From contig NZ_JNFA01000024.1 of NCBI RefSeq assembly GCF_000766865.1, forward strand, positions 186,001 to 250,000: a DNA stretch of 64,000 bases. Direction: 5' to 3'. This DNA is from Listeria booriae. GTDB taxonomy: Bacteria; Bacillota; Bacilli; Lactobacillales; Listeriaceae. The position numbers and the translations under genes were made by a program. Every line of letters starts with the position of its first letter. The first letter of the stretch is position 1. Of the stretch, positions 9,681-17,567 are shown piece after piece. The notes beneath the pieces are model-generated. The model was not told the origin of the DNA. It did not search any database and was given only the letters and a program-made list of their open reading frames with translations.

Positions 9681-9741
9681 AAAGCATCAAATCGAAAGGA
9701 CGAAAGCGTGAATGCTTTGCCTTAGGATTTGATGCTTTTTT
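9679..9741. terminator. bidirectional intrinsic terminator
   Basis: AAAAAGCATCAAATC (9679-9693) pairs perfectly with GATTTGATGCTTTTT (9726-9740) around a 32-nt loop. It serves the GntR-type regulator (+) and rnjA (-). Confidence 0.85.
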
Positions 9742-9746
9742 GACGC

Positions 9747-11414
9747 CTAGACTTCCATGATGATTGGTAAGATCATTGGACGGCGTTTTGTTTTTTCGTA
9801 AAGGAATGGCTGAAGTGTGTCGGTAATTTCGTTTTTGATTTCAGACCATTGTGTGGCTTTGCCATCCATCACTTTGTTTAGGTGACGGCGCAGTAAGCCT
9901 TGTGCTTCATTGATGAGGTTGCCTGATTCGCGCATGTAGATGAAACCGCGGGAAATGATATCAGGGCCTGCCATTACTTTGTTTTTGTTCATGCTGATGG
10001 AAACAACAACGATAACGAGTCCTTCTTCGGACAAGACGCGACGATCGCGCAATACGATGTTTCCAATGTCGCCAATGCCGCTTCCGTCGATATACACGCT
10101 TGCTGCTTGGATTTTGCCTGCAACATGTGCGGAATCAGCGGTTAAAGCAAGGACATCACCGTTTTCCATAATGAAACTATTTTCTAATGGAACACCGCAA
10201 TTATACGCGGATTGGGCGTGTAATTTTTGCATGCGGAATTCGCCGTGAATTGGCATGAAATATTTAGGCTTCATTAGGCGAAGCATTAGTTTTTGTTCTT
10301 GTTGACCACCGTGACCAGATGTGTGAATATTGTTTACTTTACCGTGGATAACTTCAGCGCCTGCTTGGTACAGCAAGTTGATTGTGCGGTTTACGCTGAT
10401 TGTGTTTCCTGGAATCGGTGAAGAGGAGAAGACAACAGTGTCGCCTGGTTGGATTTGAATTTGGCGGTGAGTACCGTTAGCGATACGTGAAAGTGCCGCC
10501 ATTGGCTCTCCTTGGCTACCTGTACAAAGAATTGTTACTTCGTTGGCTGCCAGTTTGTTCAGCTGACCCCATTCGATAAACGTGTCTTTTGGTGCTTGAA
10601 TGTAACCAAGTTCAATACCGATCGCAATTGCTGAATCCATGCTACGACCGAAAACAGCGATTTTACGACCACTTTCGACAGCAGATTCCACGACTTGTTG
10701 TAAACGATAAATGTTGGACGCGAATGTTGCAAAAATAATCCGGCCGTCAACGTCGCGGAAAATATTTTTGATGCTTTCGCCAACAATGCGTTCACTCATT
10801 GTAAAATTCGGTACTTCGGCGTTTGTCGAGTCAGATAGCAAGCAAAGTACGCCTTCTTTTCCGATTTCCGCCATTTTTGTTAAGTTTGCTGGTTCGCCAA
10901 CAGGTGTGAAGTCAAACTTGAAATCGCCTGTGTGGACAATGTTACCAGATGGTGTTTTGACAACAATCCCGTAAGAATCAGGGATACTATGTGTTGTCGC
11001 GAAGAATGAAATACTAGTTTTGCGGAATTTGAAAACATCATCTTCTTCAAATTCATAGATTTTTGTTTGGCGTAACAAGCCATGTTCTTCTAGTTTATTA
11101 CGAATCAATGCTGCGGCTAATTTTCCAGCGTAAACTGGGATATTTAGTTCGCGAAGCAAGTAAGGAACGCCACCGATATGATCCTCGTGACCATGGGTGA
11201 TGAAAAGTCCTTTAATTTTTTCTTTGTTTTTAATAAGGTAGGTGTAATCAGGAATAACGTAATCAATGCCTAGTAGTTCGTCTTCTGGGAACTTAATACC
11301 AGCATCGATGAGGATTATTTCATCCTGAAATTGCACGCCATATGTGTTTTTTCCGATTTCGCCTAGACCACCGAGTGCGAAAACGGCTGTTTCATTATTT
11401 TTTACAAATTTCAT
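9747..11414 (-). CDS. rnjA: ribonuclease J1
   Basis: A cytoplasmic 5'-3' exonuclease/endonuclease of the metallo-beta-lactamase/beta-CASP family, central to mRNA turnover in Firmicutes. The 555-residue product has the metal-binding motif HGHEDH at residues 74-79, the same numbering as Bacillus RNase J1. Other beta-lactamase motifs ('HTGDFKFD', 'LSDSTNAE') and the beta-CASP '[10 protein letters not shown]' and 'HTSGHGG' segments are present. The start follows rpoY by six bases, forming the conserved rpoY-rnjA operon. Length and context are standard. Confidence 0.97.
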   Translation of the reverse strand: MKFVKNNETAVFALGGLGEIGKNTYGVQFQDEIILIDAGIKFPEDELLGIDYVIPDYTYLIKNKEKIKGLFITHGHEDHIGGVPYLLRELNIPVYAGKLAAALIRNKLEEHGLLRQTKIYEFEEDDVFKFRKTSISFFATTHSIPDSYGIVVKTPSGNIVHTGDFKFDFTPVGEPANLTKMAEIGKEGVLCLLSDSTNAEVPNFTMSERIVGESIKNIFRDVDGRIIFATFASNIYRLQQVVESAVESGRKIAVFGRSMDSAIAIGIELGYIQAPKDTFIEWGQLNKLAANEVTILCTGSQGEPMAALSRIANGTHRQIQIQPGDTVVFSSSPIPGNTISVNRTINLLYQAGAEVIHGKVNNIHTSGHGGQQEQKLMLRLMKPKYFMPIHGEFRMQKLHAQSAYNCGVPLENSFIMENGDVLALTADSAHVAGKIQAASVYIDGSGIGDIGNIVLRDRRVLSEEGLVIVVVSISMNKNKVMAGPDIISRGFIYMRESGNLINEAQGLLRRHLNKVMDGKATQWSEIKNEITDTLQPFLYEKTKRRPMILPIIMEV

Positions 11415-11420
11415 AGCAGA

Positions 11421-11630
11421 TTACTGCCCCCACAGTTGGAAATCTTCATTTTGTTTTTCGTATTGTAGGTGTGCTTCGCTAAGTTCCTCTATTAGTTCGA
11501 TATGGAAGGGTTGGTCTTTAAGAATAACGCGAACTTCTGGCGCGCCACTTGCTTCCACATAAATCGATTTTGTCTTCTCTCTTACTGGTGTTTCCGTTTT
11601 TGTTTCTTGAAAATACACTTTAAAAATCAT
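11421..11630 (-). CDS. rpoY: RNA polymerase epsilon subunit
   Basis: A 69-residue small RNA polymerase-associated protein (former DUF1447/YkzG family). Recognisable by '[22 protein letters not shown]', a middle 'SIYVEA..EVR..L' and the '[19 protein letters not shown]' segment near the end. AAAGGAGAG lies at good spacing before the ATG. It is the first gene of the operon with rnjA, six bases away. Confidence 0.95.
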   Translation of the reverse strand: MIFKVYFQETKTETPVREKTKSIYVEASGAPEVRVILKDQPFHIELIEELSEAHLQYEKQNEDFQLWGQ

Positions 11631-12170
11631 TTTTTTCTCTCCTTTATGTTTGGGTTAATATTCATTGTAAAAACAGCACTGCTCCTCATTTGCAGTCTAT
11701 TTACATACAGTTTCATGGATAAAAAGGGTGACGACGCTAAAAAGGCAAAAAGAAACAATGGTAGCCATACGTATCGAGATTGCTAAGGTGGGCTACGAGT
11801 TTAGCTTATAACATGACATTCTGCGCATTTTCTCCCTACTACAATTGAATACCATTATTCTGCGCATTTTAAACAAAATGGGAAGAAAATGATTTCAATT
11901 TATGGCAGGTATAACGAGTCACTTCATTTTGAAAAAGAATCCGAACTTTTATCCTTGAGTTCTAATATACCATAAAAATCAATAAATGCTACTACAATAT
12001 CTTAAAAAAGGGTAGAAAATACAAGAAGTACTTACAAAATTTATTTTTTAGGCGCAAACAATCGTCTTTTTCGTTCGAAGTTGCCCGTTTTTGTGTTTTT
12101 TTTGGTATACTGATGTGGAGAACTTTTTGGGTGTTGTTTCCCCGCAAATTTGGTTTTGAGGAGATTGGTC
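11631..12170. other. 540-bp gene-poor region upstream of rpoY and the HAD gene
   Basis: AT-rich. It contains two copies of ATTCTGCGCATTTT (11818-11831 and 11857-11870) in direct orientation, 39 bp apart start to start, upstream of rpoY. A possible + strand ORF of 46 codons (11648-11786; hydrophobic N-half, Lys/Asn-rich tail) has no ribosome binding site and overlaps the rpoY leader, so I do not call it a gene. No strong promoter could be placed for either side. Confidence 0.5.
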
Positions 12171-12941
12171 ATGAAAAAAATTGTGTTTTTTGACGTGGAC
12201 GGTACATTGGTGAACGAACAGAAAGAAATTCCAGATTCGGCAAGAAAAGCTGTGAAAGCTTTGCAAGACAAAGGTGTTTACGTAGCTATTGCATCTGGTC
12301 GCGCACCATTTTTATTAAAAGAGATATGTAAGGAACTAGCGATTAATTCTTATGTGAGCTTTAATGGACAATACGTGGTTTTTGAAGGGGAGATGGTTTT
12401 TGATAACCCGCTGCCACAGCAATCGATGGAGCGCTTGATTGAGCTTAGCGAGGAGTTGGATCACCCGCTTGTGTTTATGAATGAGGAGACGCTTCGCACG
12501 AATATTCCGGATCATCATAAAGTACATGAAGGGATGAATTCGCTAAAAGAAGGCTATCCTGAGCTCGATGCCGAGTTTTATAAAGACCGGACGCTATATC
12601 AATGTTTGCTTTTTGCAGACGAGAGTTATGATGCGTTTTACAAAGAAAATTTTCCAGAATACGGCTTCTTACGTTGGCATGATGTATCGATGGATGTAGC
12701 GCCGGCCAATGGGTCTAAAGCAGTAGGAATTCGCGAAATGCTAAAACGCCTCGACTTCAAAATTGAAGATGCGTATGCATTCGGAGATGGCTTAAATGAT
12801 ATCGAAATGTTACAAGAAGTCGGCACGGGGGTTGCGATGGGAAATGGTCGTGATGAAGTAAAAGCAGTGGCGGATTATGTGACCGATTCGGTGGATGACG
12901 ACGGTCTGTTAAAGGGATTACAACATTTAGGATTATTATAA
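12171..12941 (+). CDS. Cof-type HAD-IIB family phosphatase
   Basis: A cytoplasmic haloacid dehalogenase-superfamily hydrolase of 256 residues, probably acting on a sugar phosphate or flavin/pyridoxal phosphate. Motif I is DVDGT near the N-terminus, motif II lies around 'IASGRAPF', and motifs III/IV are 'GSKAVGIREML' and 'GDGLNDIEML'. The C2-type cap lies between. I chose the ATG at 12171 because TGAGGAG sits seven bases ahead; the frame extends seven codons further upstream without a better site. Exact substrate not predictable. Confidence 0.9.
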   Translation: MKKIVFFDVDGTLVNEQKEIPDSARKAVKALQDKGVYVAIASGRAPFLLKEICKELAINSYVSFNGQYVVFEGEMVFDNPLPQQSMERLIELSEELDHPLVFMNEETLRTNIPDHHKVHEGMNSLKEGYPELDAEFYKDRTLYQCLLFADESYDAFYKENFPEYGFLRWHDVSMDVAPANGSKAVGIREMLKRLDFKIEDAYAFGDGLNDIEMLQEVGTGVAMGNGRDEVKAVADYVTDSVDDDGLLKGLQHLGLL

Positions 12942-12944
12942 AAG

Positions 12945-12977
12945 AAACGGCGAGTCAACTCTGATTCGCCGTTTTTG
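12945..12977 (+). terminator. intrinsic terminator after the HAD gene
   Basis: AAACGGCGA (12945-12953) and TCGCCGTTT (12966-12974) with a T run. Confidence 0.85.
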
Positions 12978-13058
12978 TAGTGCCACTAGAGTTTCATGAA
13001 TCGCAAGGAAATACATGTTGATAGAATAATTTTTATTTAAATAAACAGGCCTTTCAGA

Positions 13059-13067
13059 TGGTATAAT
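13059..13067 (+). promoter_or_regulatory. extended -10 promoter of the toxin mRNA
   Basis: TGGTATAAT (TGN plus a perfect TATAAT at 13062-13067). No good -35 is seen at 17 bp, as is common for extended -10 promoters. Predicted transcription start about 13074. Confidence 0.6.
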
Positions 13068-13095
13068 AGTCATGTGGAATAGAGAGGTGCATAAG

Positions 13096-13170
13096 ATGGT
13101 GGCTTTTCGGATTGAAGGAGGTGGTGCTTATGTATGTAAGCAAACTAATCTGGAGAAAGGGAATGCCTGA
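13096..13170 (+). CDS. 24-codon upstream ORF overlapping the toxin start
   Basis: ATG at 13096, beginning Met-Val-Ala, preceded by AGAGAGGTG. It ends in TGA at 13168-13170, which overlaps the toxin ATG as TGATG. The arrangement suggests translational coupling, or a remnant N-terminal extension, since some Hol-Tox annotations begin Met-Val-Ala. Whether the peptide itself matters is unknown. A further frame starting at 13130 has the best ribosome binding site here (AAGGAGG) but encodes a 52-residue Arg/Ser/Cys-rich product that I do not recognise. Confidence 0.35.
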   Translation: MVAFRIEGGGAYVCKQTNLEKGNA

Positions 13171-13277
13171 TGTCAGTCGCAGAAGCGCTAACAGTAGCTC
13201 TTGGCTTTGGTATGTTTGTTGTATCATTAGTCAAGTTAGTTATTGTTATCGTGGACACATCAAGACACGACAAATAA
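13170..13277 (+). CDS. small hydrophobic Hol-Tox-like type I toxin peptide (35 aa)
   Basis: The 35-residue peptide starts MSVAEALTVALGFGMFV, continues as one transmembrane helix rich in Val, Leu and Ile, and ends in a short polar tail with Arg, His and Lys. This matches the 'putative holin-like toxin' family: E-A-L near the N-terminus, F-G-M-F at the helix start, charged C-terminus. Such peptides insert in the membrane and depolarise it when the antisense RNA is lost. AAAGGG lies about eight bases ahead of the ATG. The stop codon runs into a strong hairpin shared with a convergent antisense RNA. Assignment rests on peptide pattern plus locus architecture; toxicity is untested. Confidence 0.75.
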   Translation: MSVAEALTVALGFGMFVVSLVKLVIVIVDTSRHDK

Positions 13278-13411
13278 AACCCATCTAAACCATTCTCTGA
13301 CCAGAGATTTAGATGGGTTTTAAACATTTGAATTGAAAAGTCGCCGTCTTTGCAACGGTCTATGTAACTCCACAAAGAGTGAGTCATGCGACAACATGAC
13401 TCTCTTTTAAT
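13272..13411 (-). ncRNA. predicted antisense antitoxin RNA (RatA-like)
   Basis: A minus-strand promoter (TTGAGC, 17 bp, TATAAT) would start a transcript of about 140 nt. Its 5' end forms a hairpin (GAGTCATG 13381-13388 with CATGACTC 13395-13402). It ends at the hairpin 13276-13321 that also terminates the toxin mRNA. The two RNAs would be complementary over roughly 50 nt at the toxin 3' end, as in txpA/ratA and Hol-Tox loci. No ribosome binding site or credible ORF belongs to it; a 114-codon frame crossing the region is antisense to the toxin and has no family character. Confidence 0.7.
13276..13321. terminator. shared bidirectional terminator of toxin mRNA and antisense RNA
   Basis: A 14-bp perfect outer stem (AAAACCCATCTAAA 13276-13289 with TTTAGATGGGTTTT 13308-13321) and an inner stem TCTCTG/CAGAGA (13294-13299 with 13302-13307). 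It has T-rich exits on both strands. Confidence 0.85.
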
Positions 13412-13417
13412 GATTAT

Positions 13418-13446
13418 ATTATAGCACGCAAAAAGGGAATGCTCAA
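13418..13446 (-). promoter_or_regulatory. antisense RNA promoter
   Basis: On the minus strand: TTGAGC (13441-13446), a 17-bp spacer and a perfect TATAAT (13418-13423). This is stronger than the toxin promoter, as expected for an antitoxin RNA. Confidence 0.7.
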
Positions 13447-13586
13447 GTATAATGTGAGACATAATGGCGCTCTTTATTCCAGATATCAATTGCGAAATGG
13501 AAAGAAGAGGCGTAAAATAGATAATGAATTTTTGCTTTAAAGGAGCAAAGATGATATAGACAAAAAATAAAAGGAGTAGTTACAAA

Positions 13587-15485
13587 ATGAGCGATAATAT
13601 GGGTGGCAAGAAGTTTCAGCCTTACATACCTGCCTCTAAATCATTGCCAGAATTGACCGTGACAGCAATTGTTCTTGGTATTATTCTTTCGATTTTGTTC
13701 GGTGCAGCGAATGCTTACTTGGGGCTTAAAGTAGGCTTGACTGTATCGGCGTCGATTCCGGCAGCGGTTATTTCGATGGGGATTTTGCGGGGGATTTTTA
13801 GGCGTGATTCTATTTTAGAAAACAACATTGTGCAGACGATGACGACTGCGGGGGAAGCGCTTGGTGCTGGTGCGGTGTTCACGATTCCGGCGCTGTTCAT
13901 GATGGGTGTGGAAATCAAGCAGATCATGCTCGTGTTTATTGTCCTAACTGGGGGATTCCTAGGGGTATTCATGATGGTGCCGCTAAGAAGAATGTTGATT
14001 GTTAATGAGCATGAAACATTACCATATCCAGAAGGAACCGCATGTGCCGAAGTGCTAAAAACCGGTGAAAAAGGTGGCGGTGCGCAGGCGAAACTTGTTG
14101 TTTTTGGTTTTGCGATTGGCGGTGTTGTGAAGGTTCTTACAGATGGATTTAAATTGTTTAGAAGTGATGTGCAAACAGGTATTTATAATTTCCAAAATGC
14201 ATTTGTTGGGACGCAAATTTATCCCGCGTTGCTAGGTGTTGGTTTCATTATCGGGCCAAAAATTGCAGGGCAGATGGTTGCCGGTGGTTTGATGGCTTCG
14301 CTTGTATTAATTCCGGCGATTGCGTTTTTCGGGGCGGGAAGTTCGGATATTATTTTCCCGGCGACGGAAGCTTTGAAAACACTGGACGCTAGTATGATTT
14401 GGGATAATTATATTCGTTATATTGGTGCGGGGGCGGTTGCTGCGGGTGGCTTGATTACACTTGCGAAAACGTTGCCGGCGATTTGGCAGACGCTTCGTAG
14501 TACGATGGTAGGCTTGAATAAGAGTAAAGGTTATAAAGCCGTGGAATTGGAACGTACGGATAAAGATATTCCGATGAAATGGGTTTTGATTGGGATTGCT
14601 GTTTTGATTGTGGTGATTGCCTTTGATCCATTTACGAACGTTGGGGTTATCGGAGCGCTTGCAATTGCAATCTTTGGCTTCTTATTTGTAACGGTTGCGT
14701 CACGGATTGTTGGGATCGTTGGTAGTTCTTCGTCGCCTGTTTCTGGGATGACGATTGCGACTCTTCTAATCGTGGCGATTGCGTATAAATCGTTTGGATA
14801 CACAGGTACAGAAGGTATTATTTTAACATTGACGGTCGCTGCGATTGTTTGTACGGCGCTTGCTGTAGCCGGAGATATTTCCCAAGATTTAAAAACGGGG
14901 TATCTGGTTGGTGGAACGCCTTGGAAACAACAGGTGGCGATGATGATTGGTGTCATGGCGAGTGGTCTTGTGATGGGGTACATTTTGACATTGCTAGATA
15001 ACGCGTATGGTATGGGCTCTGAAGCTTTGCCGGCACCGAAAGCAGCTTTGATGAAAATTTTGGCGGAAGGTATTTTGAATGGGAACTTGCCGTGGACGTT
15101 GATTTTCATTGGGGTGGCGATTGCTGTTGTGATTGAATTCTTAGGCATGAACTCGCTTGTTTTCGCGGTTGGGCTTTACTTGCCGCTAAATATTAGTGCG
15201 ACAGTTATGTTCGGTGGATTCGTTCGCTTGATTGTTAACCAAGTGATTAAGCACAAAAAAGACAAGGAAAAAGCGGCGCGTATTGAGCGTGGGACATTGT
15301 TTGCCTCAGGACTTATTGCTGGGGAGTCGCTACTGGGAGTTATTATCGCGTTCATCATTTCGATTAACCCAAATATTATTCCGACAGAATACTTGCTGAC
15401 GAATCAGTGGCTGCCATTCTTGGTGTTCTTGATTGTGTGTGCGCTACTTTACTTCTCGACAGTGCCACGTAAGCAAAAAGCGTAA
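13587..15485 (+). CDS. OPT-family oligopeptide transporter
   Basis: A 632-residue polytopic membrane protein with about 14-16 hydrophobic segments. The family hallmarks are the N-terminal 'PELTVTAIVLGIILSILFGAANAYLGLKVGLT' type segment, 'MTTAGEALGAGAVFTIPAL' and 'LPYPEGTACAEVLK'. OPT proteins import peptides or metal-peptide conjugates using ion gradients. AAGGAG lies upstream of the ATG. A PqqD-like gene follows 17 bases after the stop and is probably co-transcribed. Substrate cannot be predicted. Confidence 0.93.
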   Translation: MSDNMGGKKFQPYIPASKSLPELTVTAIVLGIILSILFGAANAYLGLKVGLTVSASIPAAVISMGILRGIFRRDSILENNIVQTMTTAGEALGAGAVFTIPALFMMGVEIKQIMLVFIVLTGGFLGVFMMVPLRRMLIVNEHETLPYPEGTACAEVLKTGEKGGGAQAKLVVFGFAIGGVVKVLTDGFKLFRSDVQTGIYNFQNAFVGTQIYPALLGVGFIIGPKIAGQMVAGGLMASLVLIPAIAFFGAGSSDIIFPATEALKTLDASMIWDNYIRYIGAGAVAAGGLITLAKTLPAIWQTLRSTMVGLNKSKGYKAVELERTDKDIPMKWVLIGIAVLIVVIAFDPFTNVGVIGALAIAIFGFLFVTVASRIVGIVGSSSSPVSGMTIATLLIVAIAYKSFGYTGTEGIILTLTVAAIVCTALAVAGDISQDLKTGYLVGGTPWKQQVAMMIGVMASGLVMGYILTLLDNAYGMGSEALPAPKAALMKILAEGILNGNLPWTLIFIGVAIAVVIEFLGMNSLVFAVGLYLPLNISATVMFGGFVRLIVNQVIKHKKDKEKAARIERGTLFASGLIAGESLLGVIIAFIISINPNIIPTEYLLTNQWLPFLVFLIVCALLYFSTVPRKQKA

Positions 15486-15502
15486 TTGAGGAGCTTTGAA
15501 AA

Positions 15503-15847
15503 ATGAAGAAAAAAGAACGACGAAATATGTTGGAAGAGATTCCGAATTTGAAGGATAACCTAAAACTGGAAGTCGTAGAAAAAGAGAAGTTCTTGATTGT
15601 CCCGCGTTCGGCTTGGCTTGAACGCGTGGCTATCAAGGTTTTGAAACAACCAGCGATACGGCGAATTAAACTTGATGAACATGGCTACTTTATTTTGACG
15701 CAAATGGACGGGAAAACAACGATTCCTGAGATGGAAGAACGGTTTTCGCGGACGTTTGGGAATGAAGACGGTATGAGTTTGGCAAGGCTTGTGCGTTTTT
15801 TGCAAGTGATGGATTCGTATAGTTGGTTGAAGTGGGAAAGAGAATAA
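15503..15847 (+). CDS. PqqD-family protein
   Basis: A 114-residue cytoplasmic protein with the PqqD-like fold signature: 'IKLDEHGYFILTQMDGKTTIPEMEERF', then a helix with 'LARLVRFLQVMDSYSWLKW'. PqqD-type domains usually chaperone a precursor peptide to a radical SAM or other modifying enzyme. None of those partners is nearby, so here it may serve the adjacent OPT transporter. An unusually basic N-terminus (MKKKERR) precedes the domain. Confidence 0.75.
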   Translation: MKKKERRNMLEEIPNLKDNLKLEVVEKEKFLIVPRSAWLERVAIKVLKQPAIRRIKLDEHGYFILTQMDGKTTIPEMEERFSRTFGNEDGMSLARLVRFLQVMDSYSWLKWERE

Positions 15848-16014
15848 GAGGTGTAGTGGGGATCAGGATTTGGTCTCCACTATTTTTTTGGTGTAAAATA
15901 TGGTATGATTTATAGGGATATCGACATGGAGAATCGCGAAATGATTTTTTTAATTACTAAGAATTTTTGGTTTGACACCGTACGTAGAACGCATGAAAAA
16001 GGAGGAGCGGGTGT

Positions 16015-16191
16015 ATGAATAAGCCATTTCTTTGGGAGATGATAATTTTTATCGTCACTGTAGGCGTAGCGATAATTGTTTTTAATTTGATTGATGACTT
16101 GCCTTTGCTAGCCAGGTTTGGGATTAGTGTTGTGATGTTCCTCTGTATTTTTGAGATTAGTAAATATGTACGAAAACGTTTAAACCACTGA
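16015..16191 (+). CDS. 58-residue two-helix membrane protein, unknown function
   Basis: ATG at 16015 with GGAGGAG at 16001-16007. The product begins MNKPFLWEMI and has two transmembrane helices (about residues 6-25 and 34-48) and a basic C-terminus (KYVRKRLNH). The stop codon lies inside the 5' arm of the following terminator. I do not recognise a family. The strong ribosome binding site, clean hydrophobic pattern and terminator support it as a real gene. Confidence 0.7.
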   Translation: MNKPFLWEMIIFIVTVGVAIIVFNLIDDLPLLARFGISVVMFLCIFEISKYVRKRLNH

Positions 16192-16214
16192 TTTAATCGC
16201 GAATCAGTGGTTTT
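16183..16214. terminator. bidirectional intrinsic terminator
   Basis: AACCACTGATT (16183-16193) with AATCAGTGGTT (16202-16212) and a T run. It lies between the small membrane protein (+) and the DUF817 gene (-), whose last codons fall within it. Confidence 0.85.
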
Positions 16215-16987
16215 TTCTCGTCTTCTTGTAGATCTTTTTTAAGAAACTTGAGCTCGGCGATAATCATGATGCTGATGATGATAAGTAAATACCAACTTGT
16301 GATTTTGCCGAAGCCGACGAGGTGCCAGGTGACTTCTTGATTGGGATAGTACCAAGCGCCGAAGAAGCTGGCGATGTTTTCTGCGACCCAGATGAAGAAG
16401 GCGATGAGCAGGAATGAGAGGGACAGTGGCATGTGAAGTCGTTTGTCGCCGACTGTGAAAAAGACGGTGGTGCGCAGGAATAGGAGCAGGACGGCGATGA
16501 TGAGAATGTAGCGCAAATCCCAGATGTAATGGTGGGTGAAAAAGTTTAGGTAAATGGCGGTGCAGAGCGTGATGACCAGTCCGCTTTTTGGCCAGTTTGT
16601 GACGGTTAGATCGAATCGTTTCCAGGCTTGGCAAATGTAGCTGGCGACGCTTGAGTACATGAAGCCGCTGTACAATGGGACGCCGAGAATTTTTGCGTAG
16701 CCGGCTTCGGGGTAGGACCACGAGCCCATATGGATTTTGTAAATCTCAAGGACAAGGCCAATGATGTGAAAAAGCATGATGACTTTGAGTTCATCCCATG
16801 TTTCGAGGCCGAATTTGATAAGCAGAAGTTGTGCGATAATACAGATGATGAGCAGTAAATCGTACCTTGGGAGGAACGGGATGGGCAGGTACTTGGAAAA
16901 GGCTAGGGACAGGAAAATGACAGCTGGGAAAATACAGCAGAGCATTTGTTGCCACGTGAACTGCCATAGTAGATTTAGAAAACGCAT
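16193..16987 (-). CDS. DUF817 family membrane protein
   Basis: A 264-residue integral membrane protein with about seven to eight hydrophobic segments. Family-typical signatures are 'EIYKIHMGSWSYPEAGY', 'PLYSGFMYSSVASYICQAWKRFDL' and 'WVAENIASFFGAWYYPNQ'. The family has no established function; the Trp-rich loops suggest a membrane enzyme or ligand binder. I start at the ATG at 16987, with AGGAGG at good spacing; the frame extends 76 codons upstream into mobA, but that part has no family character. It is the last gene of the leftward modB-modC-mobA group. Confidence 0.85.
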   Translation of the reverse strand: MRFLNLLWQFTWQQMLCCIFPAVIFLSLAFSKYLPIPFLPRYDLLLIICIIAQLLLIKFGLETWDELKVIMLFHIIGLVLEIYKIHMGSWSYPEAGYAKILGVPLYSGFMYSSVASYICQAWKRFDLTVTNWPKSGLVITLCTAIYLNFFTHHYIWDLRYILIIAVLLLFLRTTVFFTVGDKRLHMPLSLSFLLIAFFIWVAENIASFFGAWYYPNQEVTWHLVGFGKITSWYLLIIISIMIIAELKFLKKDLQEDEKKPLIRD

Positions 16988-17006
16988 GGGAAACCTCCTG
17001 AAAAAT

Positions 17007-17567
17007 CTAACGATAGTTTTGGTTGAAGAACGGTTCTTCGTCTTGGAAGGGCTGTTTTTTTGTATGTATAGCTTGGAGTAAGGGGCGGATTCGTAGGTTG
17101 TCGTCGCGTAATAATGTTTCGATTTGGTCTTTGCAGTAAGGAATACAGGCGGTGAGGTAATGTTCTGCGGTGTTTGTGACTGCGTAGGCGTTGTTTTGTT
17201 CGATGAGTGTGGCAAAAATTTCTGTGGTGATGTTTGGCGTATCTGTGGGGGATAGCAGGTAATGACTGAACGCCGATGTTTGGGACATTGCTGCGTAAAT
17301 CCCGCCGAGTGGACCTTTATCGATGAATGGTGCTTGGTCGGAAAGAACGGTGACGGCAGTGTGTTTGAATAGTTGATGAATGGCTGGGAAAAGTTGTTCG
17401 TTTGTTACGACGAATATGGCATCTACGAGTGGGAGCATTTTGGAGACGGTTTGTTCGACCCAAGTTGGTGCGTCGAAAGATTCTTGATACAATGCTTTAT
17501 CTTCACCAAATCGGGTGGAATTTCCGCCAGCTAAAACGATGCCAGCGATTGGATTAGTTTTTGACAA
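17007..17567 (-). CDS. mobA: molybdenum cofactor guanylyltransferase
   Basis: Attaches GMP from GTP to molybdopterin to give the guanine dinucleotide form (MGD) required by nitrate reductase. The Rossmann-like nucleotidyltransferase starts with the signature 'IAGIVLAGGNSTRFGEDKA'; 'DQAPFIDKGPLGGIYAAM' and 'LLSPTDTPNIT' carry the remaining active-site motifs. I favour TTG at 17567 because AAAGGATGG precedes it; an ATG at 17576 exists but has its Shine-Dalgarno sequence abutting it. The start overlaps the 3' end of modC. About 186 residues, normal for the family. Confidence 0.9.
   Translation of the reverse strand: MSKTNPIAGIVLAGGNSTRFGEDKALYQESFDAPTWVEQTVSKMLPLVDAIFVVTNEQLFPAIHQLFKHTAVTVLSDQAPFIDKGPLGGIYAAMSQTSAFSHYLLSPTDTPNITTEIFATLIEQNNAYAVTNTAEHYLTACIPYCKDQIETLLRDDNLRIRPLLQAIHTKKQPFQDEEPFFNQNYR

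Noticed and set aside
11648-11786. 46-codon + strand ORF with a hydrophobic N-half upstream of rpoY
   Set aside because: Its ATG lies directly at the reverse complement of the rpoY ribosome binding site and has no site of its own.
13145-13489. 114-codon minus-strand ORF over the toxin region
   Set aside because: It is antisense to the toxin peptide, spans both antisense-RNA hairpins, has no ribosome binding site and no family character; the RNA gene explains the strand better.
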